Of a stretch of 64,000 bases of DNA, positions 47,267 to 56,472 are shown piece after piece. Origin of the DNA: Chlorobaculum tepidum TLS. GTDB lineage: Bacteria; Bacteroidota; Chlorobiia; Chlorobiales; Chlorobiaceae. The position numbers and the translations under genes were made by a program. The stretch covers positions 1,103,109-1,167,108 of the forward strand of contig NC_002932.3 in assembly GCF_000006985.1 (NCBI RefSeq), in the 5' to 3' direction. Each line of letters starts with the position of its first letter. Within the stretch, counting starts at the first letter, position 1. Below the pieces are notes generated by a model. The model made no database searches, was not told where the DNA came from, and saw nothing but the letters and a program-made list of their open reading frames with translations.

Positions 47267-47566
47267 ATGACACAGCCAACGGAACCCGCCCAAGCAGACA
47301 GGCAATCCAACACACCTGCAAGCGGCTCCCCGAAACCGAAACCCCAAATTACAGCCAGCAGCCCAAAGCCAAAACCGAATGTTGCAGGCAGACCCTCAAA
47401 TGCCCAGATCGGCGGTGCGAGACTCGCACCTTTTGACGCCTACACGCGCTCCGGCATCGTCACAGGCAAAGCAAAAGCAGCATCCGAAAATAGGGACTTG
47501 AGATCAAGGCCAGTCGCAAAAACCAGAATGATAAACATCTTCCCTAGCGGCACTCCGAAGCGTTAA
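47267..47566 (+). CDS. Small proline/lysine-rich protein of unknown function
   Basis: A 99-residue product preceded by AAGGAGG at good spacing, which supports real translation. Residues 1-45 are low complexity with a duplicated SPKPKP unit; the second half (IGGARLAPFDAYTRSGIVTG) looks more ordered. No signal, membrane segment or known family. It lies alone between two non-coding stretches and could be an adaptor or DNA-associated peptide, but no function is claimed. Confidence 0.65.
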   Translation: MTQPTEPAQADRQSNTPASGSPKPKPQITASSPKPKPNVAGRPSNAQIGGARLAPFDAYTRSGIVTGKAKAASENRDLRSRPVAKTRMINIFPSGTPKR

Positions 47567-48246
47567 GTGAAGATTGTGATAGATGCCGATAGTTGTGAGA
47601 TAATGAGATCGACAACGTAATGCTATAAAATTTTAACCCCTGAGCGGACACTGGAAATTGGTGAAAGCTCAGGGGGTAAAGTGTTTGTTCTGCCTGATGT
47701 TACTGATCGAATAGGAACGATTCCGGAAAGCGTTACTAACGCACTTGGTTTTTACCAATGTCGCACACCCCACCAATATCTTAAAACTGAATCATGGCTC
47801 AATACCCATCTTTTTAATTAGTGTCGCGTCACCACAAAACTGTCTCATCAAAAATTACAAAAACTGATTAATCTCTTTATTTTTATAGGCTTATAAGCAG
47901 GCCCGCATCCTCTCTCCGCAAGTTTATCCGTCAATATAGCGGAGACGTGACATTAGGTTCTTCGCAGAATTTCGTGGGTGGCATGAAGGATGCTCACATG
48001 ACCATCCCTGATGAACAAGTTTAACAGTTCGGTCAAAGACATTTATAAGTCATCATATGATAAAGCGTTAAGGTGATTTATCCTTTGACCGGACAGTCTT
48101 TGCAGAGTGCATTCGTTTTGGCCGTGCCTCAGTCGATTGACCCATATTCACCATTTACCCACGGTAATCTGAGAAGAACCCGTGGTGTAGTGTGAAAGCA
48201 AAGACATTTTATCAACAAAGTTGAACATTGAAGATTATTATTATCT
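47567..48246. other. Gene-free region with stem-loop and possible decayed frame
   Basis: About 680 bp. TTAACCCCTGAGC (47633-47645) and GCTCAGGGGGTAA (47667-47679) form a long stem with one wobble pair. One forward frame from about 47618 to 47821 reads without stops and includes KVFVLPDVTDRIGTIPES but has no good start, so it may be a gene remnant. The rest shows nothing recognisable. Confidence 0.45.
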
Positions 48247-49839
48247 TCACCCCAACCGCACTACGCAATACCTCTCCGGCTGGTGGAAATCCGGCGCCCC
48301 CTCTCCACGCCACCATGGAAATAGTCCGTAACGCCCATCTCCGAGGCTGACGGCGCATTGCAATCGGAGCGTATCGTCGTGGATAAACGGCTCCAGCAGG
48401 GCGTATGAAAGCTCTATGCCGAAGCCTTTTTCGCTGGCGAAGGGCGTTGCCTGGCTGCGCCAGAGTTCCTCCGACGGAATTTCGTGCCCGGCGGTTCGCT
48501 GGCGTGGGGCGTCGAAGCGGATGGCGAGCCAGTGGCCTTCCGGCGTCACCTCGAATTCGAGATACTGCCCGCTTCCGCCGCCTTGGCCGATGAACAGCTC
48601 GGAGACGTTGTGCTCCCACAAACGATCAACGAACGCTCCCACCGGAGCATCGGGATGCAATGAAAACGCCACACCCGATTCGTCGCGCGTCGTCCAGCGG
48701 ATGAAGGGCCGATCCGGCGCTTTTCGCGCCTCGTCGAGCGGAATGAGCTGGCCGACTTCGACGGCGATGCCAGCCGGAAACACGGCGTCACGGCAGAAGT
48801 AGTCGAGCGCTTCACCTTGCAGCAAGACGCGCGGAAAGGCGTCATCGCAAGCATCCGGGAAGGGCAACAGGCCTGTCCAGCCATAACCGGGGCGCGAAGG
48901 CTCGGGCGTCGAGGCGATGCCACAGGCGTCGAGCAGCGCTGTTTGGAACAGTCCGGCGCACTGGAGTTCGAGCTCCAGCGTCGCACCCAACTTCTCGCGC
49001 GCTTCGGTGCGCATGGCGGCACAAAGATTCAGCACATCGGCAGCCTTCGCCCCGCCAGTGTTGAAAATGAAGTTGGCATGGTGGTCGCTCACCTGCGCCC
49101 CGCCTTCTCGGCGACCCCGAAAGCCGAGAGCGTCGAAAATCTGCCCGCTCGGGCGGCCCGCATCGTAGCTGTTTTTGAACGTAGAACCGCAGCTTGGAAA
49201 ATCGAACTGGTGCTTCGCGTCGCGGTCGTCGCCGTACTCCTGCATCCGCTTGCCGATAGCTTCGGGCTCATCGTGCTCAGCAAATTCAAGCATCGCGCCA
49301 ACCACGATCTCCGGGCTTTGCATCAGGCGGGTCTCCTTGTAGCCGAGGAACACCTCGTCAGCACGACGCCAGCGAACCGCGCCATCCAGCCCAACCGTCA
49401 CGACGCTTCTGGCCACGGCGGAAATCTCGCGTCCGTAGCAGCGCCCGTTCATGCGCACCGTCGCGCCGATGGTTCCCGGCAGGCGGTAAAGCCACTCCCC
49501 GCCACACCGGCCCGCCTCCTGAAGCACGATAGCCGCGTCGGTGTTCTCAACCCCTGCCTCGCAGAAAAACAGCTCGTCGGAGACCTGAAACATGCGATTC
49601 ATCGCATCAAGAACGATGACCACGCCGGGGAATTCCTCATCCGAAAAGAGCATGTTGCTCCCCTTTCCAGCGATAATGACCGGCAGGCCAAGCTGACGGC
49701 AGCGGTCAAGCACCAAAGCGAGCTCCCCAACACTCCGGGGATGAACGATCCAGCGAGCCTCCCCGCCGATACCGTAGTAACCGACGGTTGACAGCGGCAT
49801 CCGCTCATCGAAAGGACAGGGAAAAATCGGCTCGGTCAT
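48247..49839 (-). CDS. murB: UDP-N-acetylmuramate dehydrogenase fused to a DOMON-like C-terminal domain
   Basis: A 530-residue protein. Residues 1 to about 300 are MurB: the FAD-binding GKGSNMLFSDE (59-69), the GSTFKNS segment near 216 with the catalytic serine, and NFIFNTGGAKAADVL. MurB reduces UDP-GlcNAc-enolpyruvate for peptidoglycan. Residues about 310-530 resemble a carbohydrate-binding/DOMON-like beta sandwich (WEHNVSELFIG, YLEFEVTPEGHWLAIRF), a fusion type seen in some bacteria. The frame opens about 100 codons upstream, but the family starts at the ATG at 49839. Confidence 0.87.
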   Translation of the reverse strand: MTEPIFPCPFDERMPLSTVGYYGIGGEARWIVHPRSVGELALVLDRCRQLGLPVIIAGKGSNMLFSDEEFPGVVIVLDAMNRMFQVSDELFFCEAGVENTDAAIVLQEAGRCGGEWLYRLPGTIGATVRMNGRCYGREISAVARSVVTVGLDGAVRWRRADEVFLGYKETRLMQSPEIVVGAMLEFAEHDEPEAIGKRMQEYGDDRDAKHQFDFPSCGSTFKNSYDAGRPSGQIFDALGFRGRREGGAQVSDHHANFIFNTGGAKAADVLNLCAAMRTEAREKLGATLELELQCAGLFQTALLDACGIASTPEPSRPGYGWTGLLPFPDACDDAFPRVLLQGEALDYFCRDAVFPAGIAVEVGQLIPLDEARKAPDRPFIRWTTRDESGVAFSLHPDAPVGAFVDRLWEHNVSELFIGQGGGSGQYLEFEVTPEGHWLAIRFDAPRQRTAGHEIPSEELWRSQATPFASEKGFGIELSYALLEPFIHDDTLRLQCAVSLGDGRYGLFPWWRGEGAPDFHQPERYCVVRLG

Positions 49840-49910
49840 AAATAAATGATCTGAGAGGCTTGTTTCAGTCAGTGCTCTTGTCAAAAGGTTGAAATATAGG
49901 CGACATGGCG

Positions 49911-50525
49911 CTATCCCTGAAAAAAAGCACGAAAAAGAGGACGCTTGACAATGTCGGGCAAAATGAAGCAGATCATGGACAGGAACAGCGCAGGAGGCAA
50001 CTGCTGCCATTCCGGCGCTGAAAACCTGAAAAGTTCGCGCACAAAAGGCACCCCAATCACGATACACAGAAAGAACAGCGTCCCGCCAGTGACCCACCAG
50101 AGCGCCTTGTTGGGGGTCTTCATCGACCGGAACATGCTCTCGTTCCAAGAGCGGTTGGAAAAGATGAGACCGAGGTTACCAATCACGATACCGGTGAACG
50201 CGATCATCCGCGATTCACCCTCGCCATAGCCGTTCAGGGTCATCAGGGCGTAAACGGCCAGCACAGCCAGAAAAATCGACAGGCCCTGCACCAGCGAGCG
50301 GACAAGCACCTTCCGGCCAAGAAGCGCTTCGTCAAGCCTGCGGGGCGGCCGTTTCATAACTCCCGCCTCTTCGCGCTCCATCTCGAAAACGATGCTGCAC
50401 GATGGATCGATGATCAGCTCCAGAAAAAGAATGTGCGCCGGCAACAGCGCCAGCGGCCAGTCCAGAAGCGCCGGGATCAGCGACATACCGGCAATCGGCA
50501 GATGCACCGAGAGGATGAATGCCAT
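49911..50525 (-). pseudogene. P-type cation ATPase, C-terminal membrane part after an in-frame stop
   Basis: A 204-codon frame reading AMAFILSVHLPIAGMSLIPALL onward, with LFLELIIDPSCSIVFEME and four further helices; this is the M5-M10 region of the ATPase encoded just upstream. It is in the same frame as that gene and separated only by TAG AAA GCG, so the two were one gene of 850 codons. The ATG at 50525 may allow separate translation of this half, but P-type ATPases need one chain. Confidence 0.8.
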
Positions 50526-50531
50526 CGCTTT

Positions 50532-52463
50532 CTACAAATTGTCATAAATGCGGCGGCCCATCCTGACCGCCTGGACGATCGAATCGAAGTGATCGTCCAC
50601 CAACACCAGCGATGCGGCCTCCCGCGCCACATCGGTGCCCCTCGCGCCCATCGCGATGCCGATATGCGCAGCCTTGAGCGCCGGAGCATCGTTGACGCCG
50701 TCACCGGTCATGGCCACCACCTCGTTGCGCTTTTTCAGCGCCTGCACGATGCGCAGCTTCTGGCCCGGCTGCACCCGGGCGAAGATCGATGTCGAGGCGA
50801 TCCGCTCATCGAGCTGACGCTCATCCATACCTTCGAGTTCCGTACCGCTGATAAGTTGCTCCGTCTCCGGCAGACCGATCTGTTCACCAATGCGGCGCGC
50901 CGTAGCCGGGTAGTCGCCGGTAATCATGATCATGCGCATCCCGGCATCCCGGCACTCTTTCAATGCCTCGGGTACACCGTTCCTGACCGGGTCTTCAAGT
51001 CCGAGCAGACCAACGAAGGTAAAGTCATAATCGTGCTGCTCTTCCGGCAGAGGACTCTTGCCGAACGGCGCTTTGGCCACACCGATCACCCTCATGCCAT
51101 CCGAAGCGAGCTGCTCGACCGCCGCCTGAAGCGACGCGAGCTGCTCAGGGCTAAAATGGTAGAGATCGAAAATTGCCTCGGGTGCCCCTTTGGCGGCGAT
51201 AACCATCTGGTTGCCGGTTTTTGATCGCCACACGTGTGACATGGCGAGCAGATGCTCCGACAACTGGTACTCTTTCAGCAGCTCCCAGTCACGATACAGA
51301 TGTTCCGTATTGGCAAGCGCTCGCTCGCCGAGTTCACGCATCGCTTTCTCCATCGGATCGAAGGGATCGGGCGGACTGGCGAGAATGCTGTATTCAACCG
51401 TTTCATGCACCGCTTCGGGCAAACCCGCCTCATGACCGTCGAGGTCATAGAAACCACCACCGGCATGAATTTTCCTGACGCTCATCCGGTTTTCGGTCAG
51501 GGTGCCGGTTTTGTCCACGCAAAGCACCGTCGCCGCGCCAAGGGTTTCGATAGCCGTCAGCCGCCGGGTCAGCACGTTGTGGCGCGAAATCCGCCATGCA
51601 CCGATGGCCAGAAAGATGAGCAGAACCATTGGAAACTCTTCCGGCAGCGTGGCCATGGCCAGCGTCAGACCGGCAAGAAGACCGTTGAGCCAGTCGTGCC
51701 TGGTCAGGCTGTAGGCGACCGCGACGATCACGCAGAGCACGACGCTGTAGATACTGATCGTCTGCACGATACGGCGCATCTGCTTCTGGAGTAGTCCCTC
51801 TTCGGGCTCAAGCCCGTGAAGAGCAGCGCTAATCATACCGATCCGGGTACGCAAACCCGTCTCAAGCACGCGCGCCATGCCTCGCCCTTTGACCACCAGC
51901 GTGCCGGAATAGACGGACGAGCGCTCCGCCTCGTCACCGGAAGGCACCGGCCCGGCATCATCCGGGCGCGACCTTTTGCTGACAGCGAAAGACTCTCCCG
52001 TCAGCAGCGATTCGTCGGTGCTGAGACCACTCGAAAAAAGCAGGACGGCATCAGCCGGCACGCGATCGCCTTCGGCAAGCAGAATGATGTCATCCCGCAC
52101 CACCTCCCGCCCGGCAATGCGCTGCTGCCGCCCCTCGCGGATCACCAGCGCTCTCGGGCTGGTCAGGTCACGCAGCGTTTCGAGCGCCCGCTCCGTCCGG
52201 TTCTCCTGCACAACAGCGATGAAAATCATGACCACCACAAATCCCAGCAGCATGAGAGCATCCTCCATGCTGCCGAGCAGAAGGTAGATCAGGCCGCAGG
52301 CAATCAGCATGAGAAACATGGGTTCACGAACCACATCAATCAGCATGGCGACCCATGAGCGCTTTTTCGACGAGGGCAGCTCGTTCCACCCGTCCCGGTC
52401 AAGGCGCTCCCTGACCTCGACAGCCGAAAGGCCGGCAGGCATTCCGTTCAGTTCCGCATCCAT
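50532..52463 (-). pseudogene. P-type cation-transporting ATPase, catalytic part, cut by an amber codon
   Basis: A 643-residue product with a cation-ATPase N-terminal segment, TGES (155-158), the M4 motif PEEFP (274-278), the phosphorylation site DKTGTLT (Asp317) and MTGDGVNDAPAL in the hinge. It ends RRIYDNL at TAG, where relatives continue with RKAMA and helices M5-M10. The missing part follows in frame. Without read-through the pump lacks its last six helices and is probably inactive. Related P2/P3-type pumps move Ca2+ or H+. Confidence 0.85.
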
Positions 52464-52544
52464 ACCTCTGCTTTGCGATTAGAAAGCTAACGGAAAGATA
52501 ATGACAGAAAAGAGAACTGGCGAGGTTGAGCAGGCGAAAAAAGG

Positions 52545-52580
52545 GAGTCTGTAAGATACCGTGTGTAAACGGTCATAGTT
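52545..52580 (+). repeat. Solo IS256-type terminal repeat
   Basis: GAGTCTGTAAGATACCGTGT and the following GTAAACGGTCATAG match the transposase-proximal end of the IS256-family copies at 52696 and 56464, with two changes. Nothing else of that element remains here; an IS3-like end follows directly. Confidence 0.7.
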
Positions 52581-52695
52581 TGTCCCTTCCTGAAAAAGGT
52601 TGACACCAACCAAGAGGAGTTGACCGATGGAATCGAAGCGTTACAGCAAAGCATTCAAGCTGAAAGTGGTATTGGAAATCGAAAGCGGAAAATTC
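52581..52695 (+). mobile_element. IS3-like element remnant: left end and start of orfA
   Basis: After TGTCCCTTCCTGAAAAAGG, TTGACACC and a ribosome site, an ATG at 52627 starts MESKRYSKAFKLKVVLEIES, the typical N-terminus of an IS3-family OrfA HTH transposase. It is cut after 23 codons, where the short IS256-type element begins. No continuation exists on the far side. It is a nested, dead fragment. Confidence 0.65.
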
Positions 52696-53129
52696 GGGTC
52701 TGTAAGATAAAGTGTGTAAACGGTCATCGTGTCCTATCATGTAACAAGGAGCAAAACTATGACCAGAAAGAAAAACAAGACCCCAGACATTCAGGGCGAG
52801 CTGATCGGGCAGCTCGGCTATCCAAAGCATCTGCCCATCGTGCTGCCCAACACCGGCAACAGCCGCAACGAACACGGCATGAGCGTCCGCGACATGCAGG
52901 CCATGTTGCTGGAACTTTACCAGGTCGAAGTCTCCAAAGCACTCATCAGCAGCGTGACCGACGCGATCAAGCTGATCTATCTTGCCATGCAGAATATTGC
53001 CAAAAAATGGACGATGCCAATCAAAAACTGGGGTGCGGTCATCAATCAGTTTTCCATTACATTCGAGGGAAGGGGGGCCTCTGGTCCCTCTATGAAAACG
53101 ACCGTTGACACACTTAACTGAACAGGCTC
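52696..53129 (+). mobile_element. Short IS256-family derivative with multiple internal deletions
   Basis: A 434-bp unit whose two ends match the full-size copy at 55215-56464 (GGGTCTGTAAGATAAAGTGT on the left, TAACTGAACAGGCTC on the right). The inner sequence corresponds to separate pieces of the transposase gene joined in the same order. The flanking eight bases (GAAAATTC and GATTTTGC) do not match, so no target duplication remains. It cannot encode a working transposase but keeps both ends and so could be moved by one acting in trans. Confidence 0.8.
52759..53121 (+). pseudogene. Internally deleted IS256-family transposase frame
   Basis: A 120-codon frame within the short element. It begins MTRKKNKTPDIQGELIGQL like the full copy, then jumps to GYPKH, then to GMSVRDMQAMLLELYQVEV, then after SVTDA to IKLIYLAMQNIAKKWTMP. 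Three deletions thus removed the first two DDE aspartates and the glutamate region, yet the frame stays open. It retains the N-terminal part and the extreme C-terminus only. Confidence 0.8.
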
Positions 53130-53440
53130 GATTTTGCATAGAGTCTCTTAATGGTTTATTAGCTTTATAGTCATATATCTCTTCTATGCGAATTTCCGTT
53201 TCCTTTCTTTACCGAACAATGAATTAATTGACCCCTGTTTATCCCGTGAATAGTTGAATTACAACCCATATAAAACTCAATCGAAAAATATCGTAAAACC
53301 AGCAAATACAAAATCTTCGACTCTCAGGTTACTGCCAATATGATCGGCAAATATATCCGTTCCGGCATGGGTATTTGGGCTTGGATTGCCACATCACCGC
53401 CATCCTCGCCATAACAAACAAATCAACGACTCCCACTTCT
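53130..53440. other. Gene-free region beyond the IS remnants
   Basis: About 310 AT-rich bases between the short IS256-type element and the end of the reductase gene. No clear frame, repeat, promoter or terminator was recognised. Confidence 0.5.
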
Positions 53441-54640
53441 TCAATAAAACGGATTCAGCAGTTTGAACAGTTCTCGGCGTTTTCGGTTGTGGGCTACGAC
53501 GTCGGCGAGGAGATCGGCTCGATGTTGTTTTTTGGCGGTGTAGCGCATGAAGGTGTCCACAAACCAGGAATTGTTCATGAAATGCTGAAATGCGTAACCG
53601 GGGAAATAGACCCGGCCTGAAAACTCGCCTCGCCAGAGCTGCTCGTAGCGAGTCAGCGCCGCAGATTCGTCATTGCGTTCGAGCGCGTTGGCGACCGCTT
53701 CGGCGGCGTAGCGTCCGGTTTTCAGCGCGTAGTAGATGCCTTCGCCCGTCAGCGGATCGATGAAGCTTCCGGCATCGCCCGCGAGCAGCACGTTGCCCCG
53801 GCCCCGCCGGCCCGCGAAGGAGCCGAACGGCAGCGGCCAGCTTTTGAGCGAGCCTGGCTCCATGACGGCATTCTTCAGCCTCGCCGCCGCAAATGCGTTT
53901 TCCTTGACGAAGCTCTTGAACAAGCGCTTCGTGCTTCGCTGATCGGCGAAGCGCGGCAAAAGAAACACTCCGACGTTGGCTCGCTGCTCACCGGCGGGAA
54001 AGATCCAGCCATAGCCCGGAAGCATCGCCTTGTCGTAACACAGCTCGATTGAATCACCCAGCCCTTCGACCCCCGAAAACCACGCCCGCATGGCGAATCC
54101 CTGCTGACGTTTGTCGCGGTTCCACAAATCGAGCTGTTTGGCTATCGGCGAATAGGCCCCATCAGCAGCGATGATGATTCTTCCGCAAAACTCCCCGGCT
54201 GAGGTAGCAACACCCCGTGCCCGGTCGCCATCCATGACCAGACCGGTGACGGTTGTCTTATCGAGAAAAGTGATCGAAGAGTGCTCTTTGACGCGAGAAA
54301 CGAGGGAGTCGTCAAGCACCATTCTCGGAATGACGTAAGAGCTGCCGCTCAGATGGCCATTCCGCAAAATCCTGCCCTGCACTACCGTACCGCCGGGCGA
54401 AACAAAGGTCGCGCCCCTGAACTCCGTCAGGCTACCGGGCCGCTGACGGAGCAGCTCCAGCACGCCCATCTCTTCGAGCAGCTCGGTCGAAGCGGCGGTT
54501 ACGCCGTCGCCGCAAATCTTCTCTCTCGGAAACCGCGCCTTGTCGATGAGCAACACGCGACGGCCCTTTTGTGCGAGAGAGAGCGCCGCCGAGCATCCCG
54601 CCGGCCCGGCTCCCGAAATCACTGCATCGTAACGCTGCAT
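53441..54640 (-). CDS. Geranylgeranyl-reductase-family flavoprotein
   Basis: A 399-residue FAD-dependent protein. [16 protein letters not shown] (8-23) is the FAD fold, [12 protein letters not shown] is the family's second signature, and [22 protein letters not shown] the third. Family members saturate isoprenoid tails of chlorophylls, menaquinones or archaeal lipids; in a green sulfur bacterium the substrate could be a bacteriochlorophyll ester or quinone side chain. It is intact although surrounded by decayed genes. Confidence 0.85.
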   Translation of the reverse strand: MQRYDAVISGAGPAGCSAALSLAQKGRRVLLIDKARFPREKICGDGVTAASTELLEEMGVLELLRQRPGSLTEFRGATFVSPGGTVVQGRILRNGHLSGSSYVIPRMVLDDSLVSRVKEHSSITFLDKTTVTGLVMDGDRARGVATSAGEFCGRIIIAADGAYSPIAKQLDLWNRDKRQQGFAMRAWFSGVEGLGDSIELCYDKAMLPGYGWIFPAGEQRANVGVFLLPRFADQRSTKRLFKSFVKENAFAAARLKNAVMEPGSLKSWPLPFGSFAGRRGRGNVLLAGDAGSFIDPLTGEGIYYALKTGRYAAEAVANALERNDESAALTRYEQLWRGEFSGRVYFPGYAFQHFMNNSWFVDTFMRYTAKKQHRADLLADVVAHNRKRRELFKLLNPFY

Positions 54641-54724
54641 AGATCAATCGGCTTCAGGTTACCGCCTAAAGAAAAAATATACGATTCAGGGTACCAAAAA
54701 ACACGTATCAATACCAGCCTCCGC

Positions 54725-55005
54725 TCACTCCTCCGCCAAGCCAGAAAGATATCGGTGGGCATACAGCCTGTCGATTTTCGAGAGTTCGGTGAGCTGGTCG
54801 AAGAATATTGTAGAGAGACCATATTGTGCCGGCGGATGCGCTCGATCATTGACATCCACAAGAATGCCGTCATCTCGGCATCGGCTTGCGCACGGTGAAA
54901 ACGACCGGTTTGCGGAAGAGCAGCATAAGAAACAAGCATCTGTAACTTGTGATTCGGAGCCTCCTGATAAATTCGCCGCGATAGAAGGAGTGAGCAGCAA
55001 CACTC
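54725..55005 (-). pseudogene. DnaQ-like 3'-5' exonuclease remnant
   Basis: In one frame the sequence reads [16 protein letters not shown] then [14 protein letters not shown], the ExoIII motif region of DEDD exonucleases (DNA polymerase III epsilon-like). Near 54832 one extra base shifts it to a second frame ending [20 protein letters not shown]. The first half with the ExoI/ExoII motifs is absent; upstream the sequence runs into the HAD remnant. Truncation plus frameshift mark it as non-functional. Confidence 0.65.
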
Positions 55006-55214
55006 CCCCTCGTAGGCCCGGTTCGAGCCTGCGAAGCTCGTCCGCCGATTGGTTCCCGTAAGTAACCGCACAGGAGGTATCGGCACACGCCCGCTGCCCC
55101 ATCTCGATGTCATAACACCGTATCGCCCACAACCAGACACTGTGCCGCTGGAATGCCAAAATGTTGCAACGCGAGCAGCACCATATCGGGGGCGGGTTTG
55201 CCATTCGAAATATC
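55005..55214 (-). pseudogene. HAD hydrolase remnant, C-terminal part
   Basis: This continues the HAD gene broken by the IS at 55215. After the target duplication it reads [20 protein letters not shown] then [22 protein letters not shown] motifs III and IV. An extra T near 55114 shifts the frame inside DTVYD, and the end runs into the exonuclease remnant after LRRLEPGLR. It is therefore damaged by insertion, frameshift and deletion. Confidence 0.75.
55207..55214 (+). repeat. Left 8-bp target site duplication
   Basis: GAAATATC directly flanks the IS end at 55215 and is repeated exactly at 56465-56472. Eight bases is usual for the IS256 family. Confidence 0.9.
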
Positions 55215-56464
55215 GAGCCTGTTCAACTAAGTGTGTAAACGGTCGTTTTCATAGAGGCACCCTTCCCTCGAATTTAATGGAAAACTGATTGATGACCGCC
55301 CCCCAGTTTTTGATTGGCATCGTCCATTTTTTGGCAATATTCTGCATGGCAAGATAGATCAGCTTGATAATCGATTCGTCAGTCGGAAACGAGCCTTTGG
55401 TTTTCAGCACGTTGCGCAACGAGCGGTTCAGCGACTCGATGGCGTTGGTCGTGTAAATGACCTTCCGGATTTCTGGCAGATAATCGAAAAACGGGATGAT
55501 GTGCTCCCAATGCCGCTGCCAGAGCTTGCTGACTGAGGGATATTTGCCGTCCCATTTGTCGGCCAAGAGGCGCAATGCCACTTCGGCGGCCTCGGCGGTT
55601 GGTGAGCCGTAAATCGTTTTCAGATCGGCACAGAACTCTTTGCGATCTTTCCACGATACGTATTTGACGGAGTTGCGCACCATGTGCACCATGCACAACT
55701 GCACCTCGGTTTTTGAGTTCGGTCATGACGCTAAGCCAGAATTTGGCCCCTTCGTTCTGCGAAATCCACAGTCCCAGCAGCTCCTTGTGGCCATCCATGG
55801 TGATGGCTAAGGCCAGATAAACAGCTTTGTTACAGGCCCGTCCGTCTTGACGGCCCTTGACGACAATGCAGTCGAAAGAGACGATGGGATAGAGCGCCTC
55901 GAGCGGGCGGTTCTGCCAGGCGCGTACGTCGTCGAGCACCGCGTCGGTCACGCTGCTGATGAGCGCTTCGGAGACTTCGACCTGGTAGAGTTCCAGCAAC
56001 ATGGCCTGCATGTCGCGGACGCTCATGCCGCGGGCGTCCATGGCCAGGATTTTGTCGTCGAAGCCCTTGAAGCGCGTCTGGCGCTTCGGGATCAGTTGCG
56101 GCTCGAAGCTGCCGTTGCGGTCGCGCGGAGGGCGAATGGTGAACTGATCGTTATCAACGATGATCGTTTTACTGCCGTAACCGTTACGGCTGTTCCCGCT
56201 ATTCGGGACGATCGGGGTGTGCTTGGGATAGCCGAGGTGTTCATCCAGTTCACCTTCGAGTGCCTTTTCGATTAAGCGCTTTTTGAACTGGTCGAACAGG
56301 CCACCTTTGTCAAAAAGGGCTTGGGGGCTGCCGCTTTCTCGCAGAAGCTGCCCGATCAGCTCGCCCTGAATGTCCGGGGTCTTGTTTTTCTTTCTGGTCA
56401 TAGTTTTGCTCCTTTTTCAATGATAGGAAACTATGACCGTTTACACACTTTATCTTACAGACCC
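55215..56464 (-). mobile_element. IS256-family insertion sequence, full ends, 1250 bp
   Basis: The element is bounded by imperfect inverted repeats of about 30 bases: GAGCCTGTTCAACTAAGTGT outward-in from the left and GGGTCTGTAAGATAAAGTGT from the right, sharing the inner AAGTGTGTAAACGGTC. A perfect 8-bp duplication GAAATATC flanks it. It sits within a HAD hydrolase gene. The transposase lies on the reverse strand and carries an internal deletion. Confidence 0.92.
55249..56401 (-). pseudogene. IS256-family transposase with internal deletion and frame change
   Basis: The first frame (from 56401) starts MTRKKNKTPDIQGELIG and contains FDCIVVKGRQDGRACNKAVY, with the first catalytic aspartate. After MTELKNRG near 55720 it shifts, and the second frame continues QLCMVHMVRNSVKYV and YTTNAIESLNRSLR, with the catalytic glutamate. 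About 25-30 codons normally between these, including the VDGLKGFPEAI segment with the second aspartate, are missing. Transposition by this copy should be abolished. Confidence 0.85.
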
Positions 56465-56472
56465 GAAATATC
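56465..56472 (+). repeat. Right 8-bp target site duplication
   Basis: GAAATATC, identical to 55207-55214, directly after the IS end at 56464. Confidence 0.9.

Noticed and set aside
50532-50534. Amber codon read as pyrrolysine
   Set aside because: Relatives have arginine here, the position is not an active site, and bacteria of this group are not known to use pyrrolysine; no pyl genes are in view.
52688-53137. Target site duplication around the miniature IS256 element
   Set aside because: The eight flanking bases are GAAAATTC and GATTTTGC, which do not match directly or as complements.
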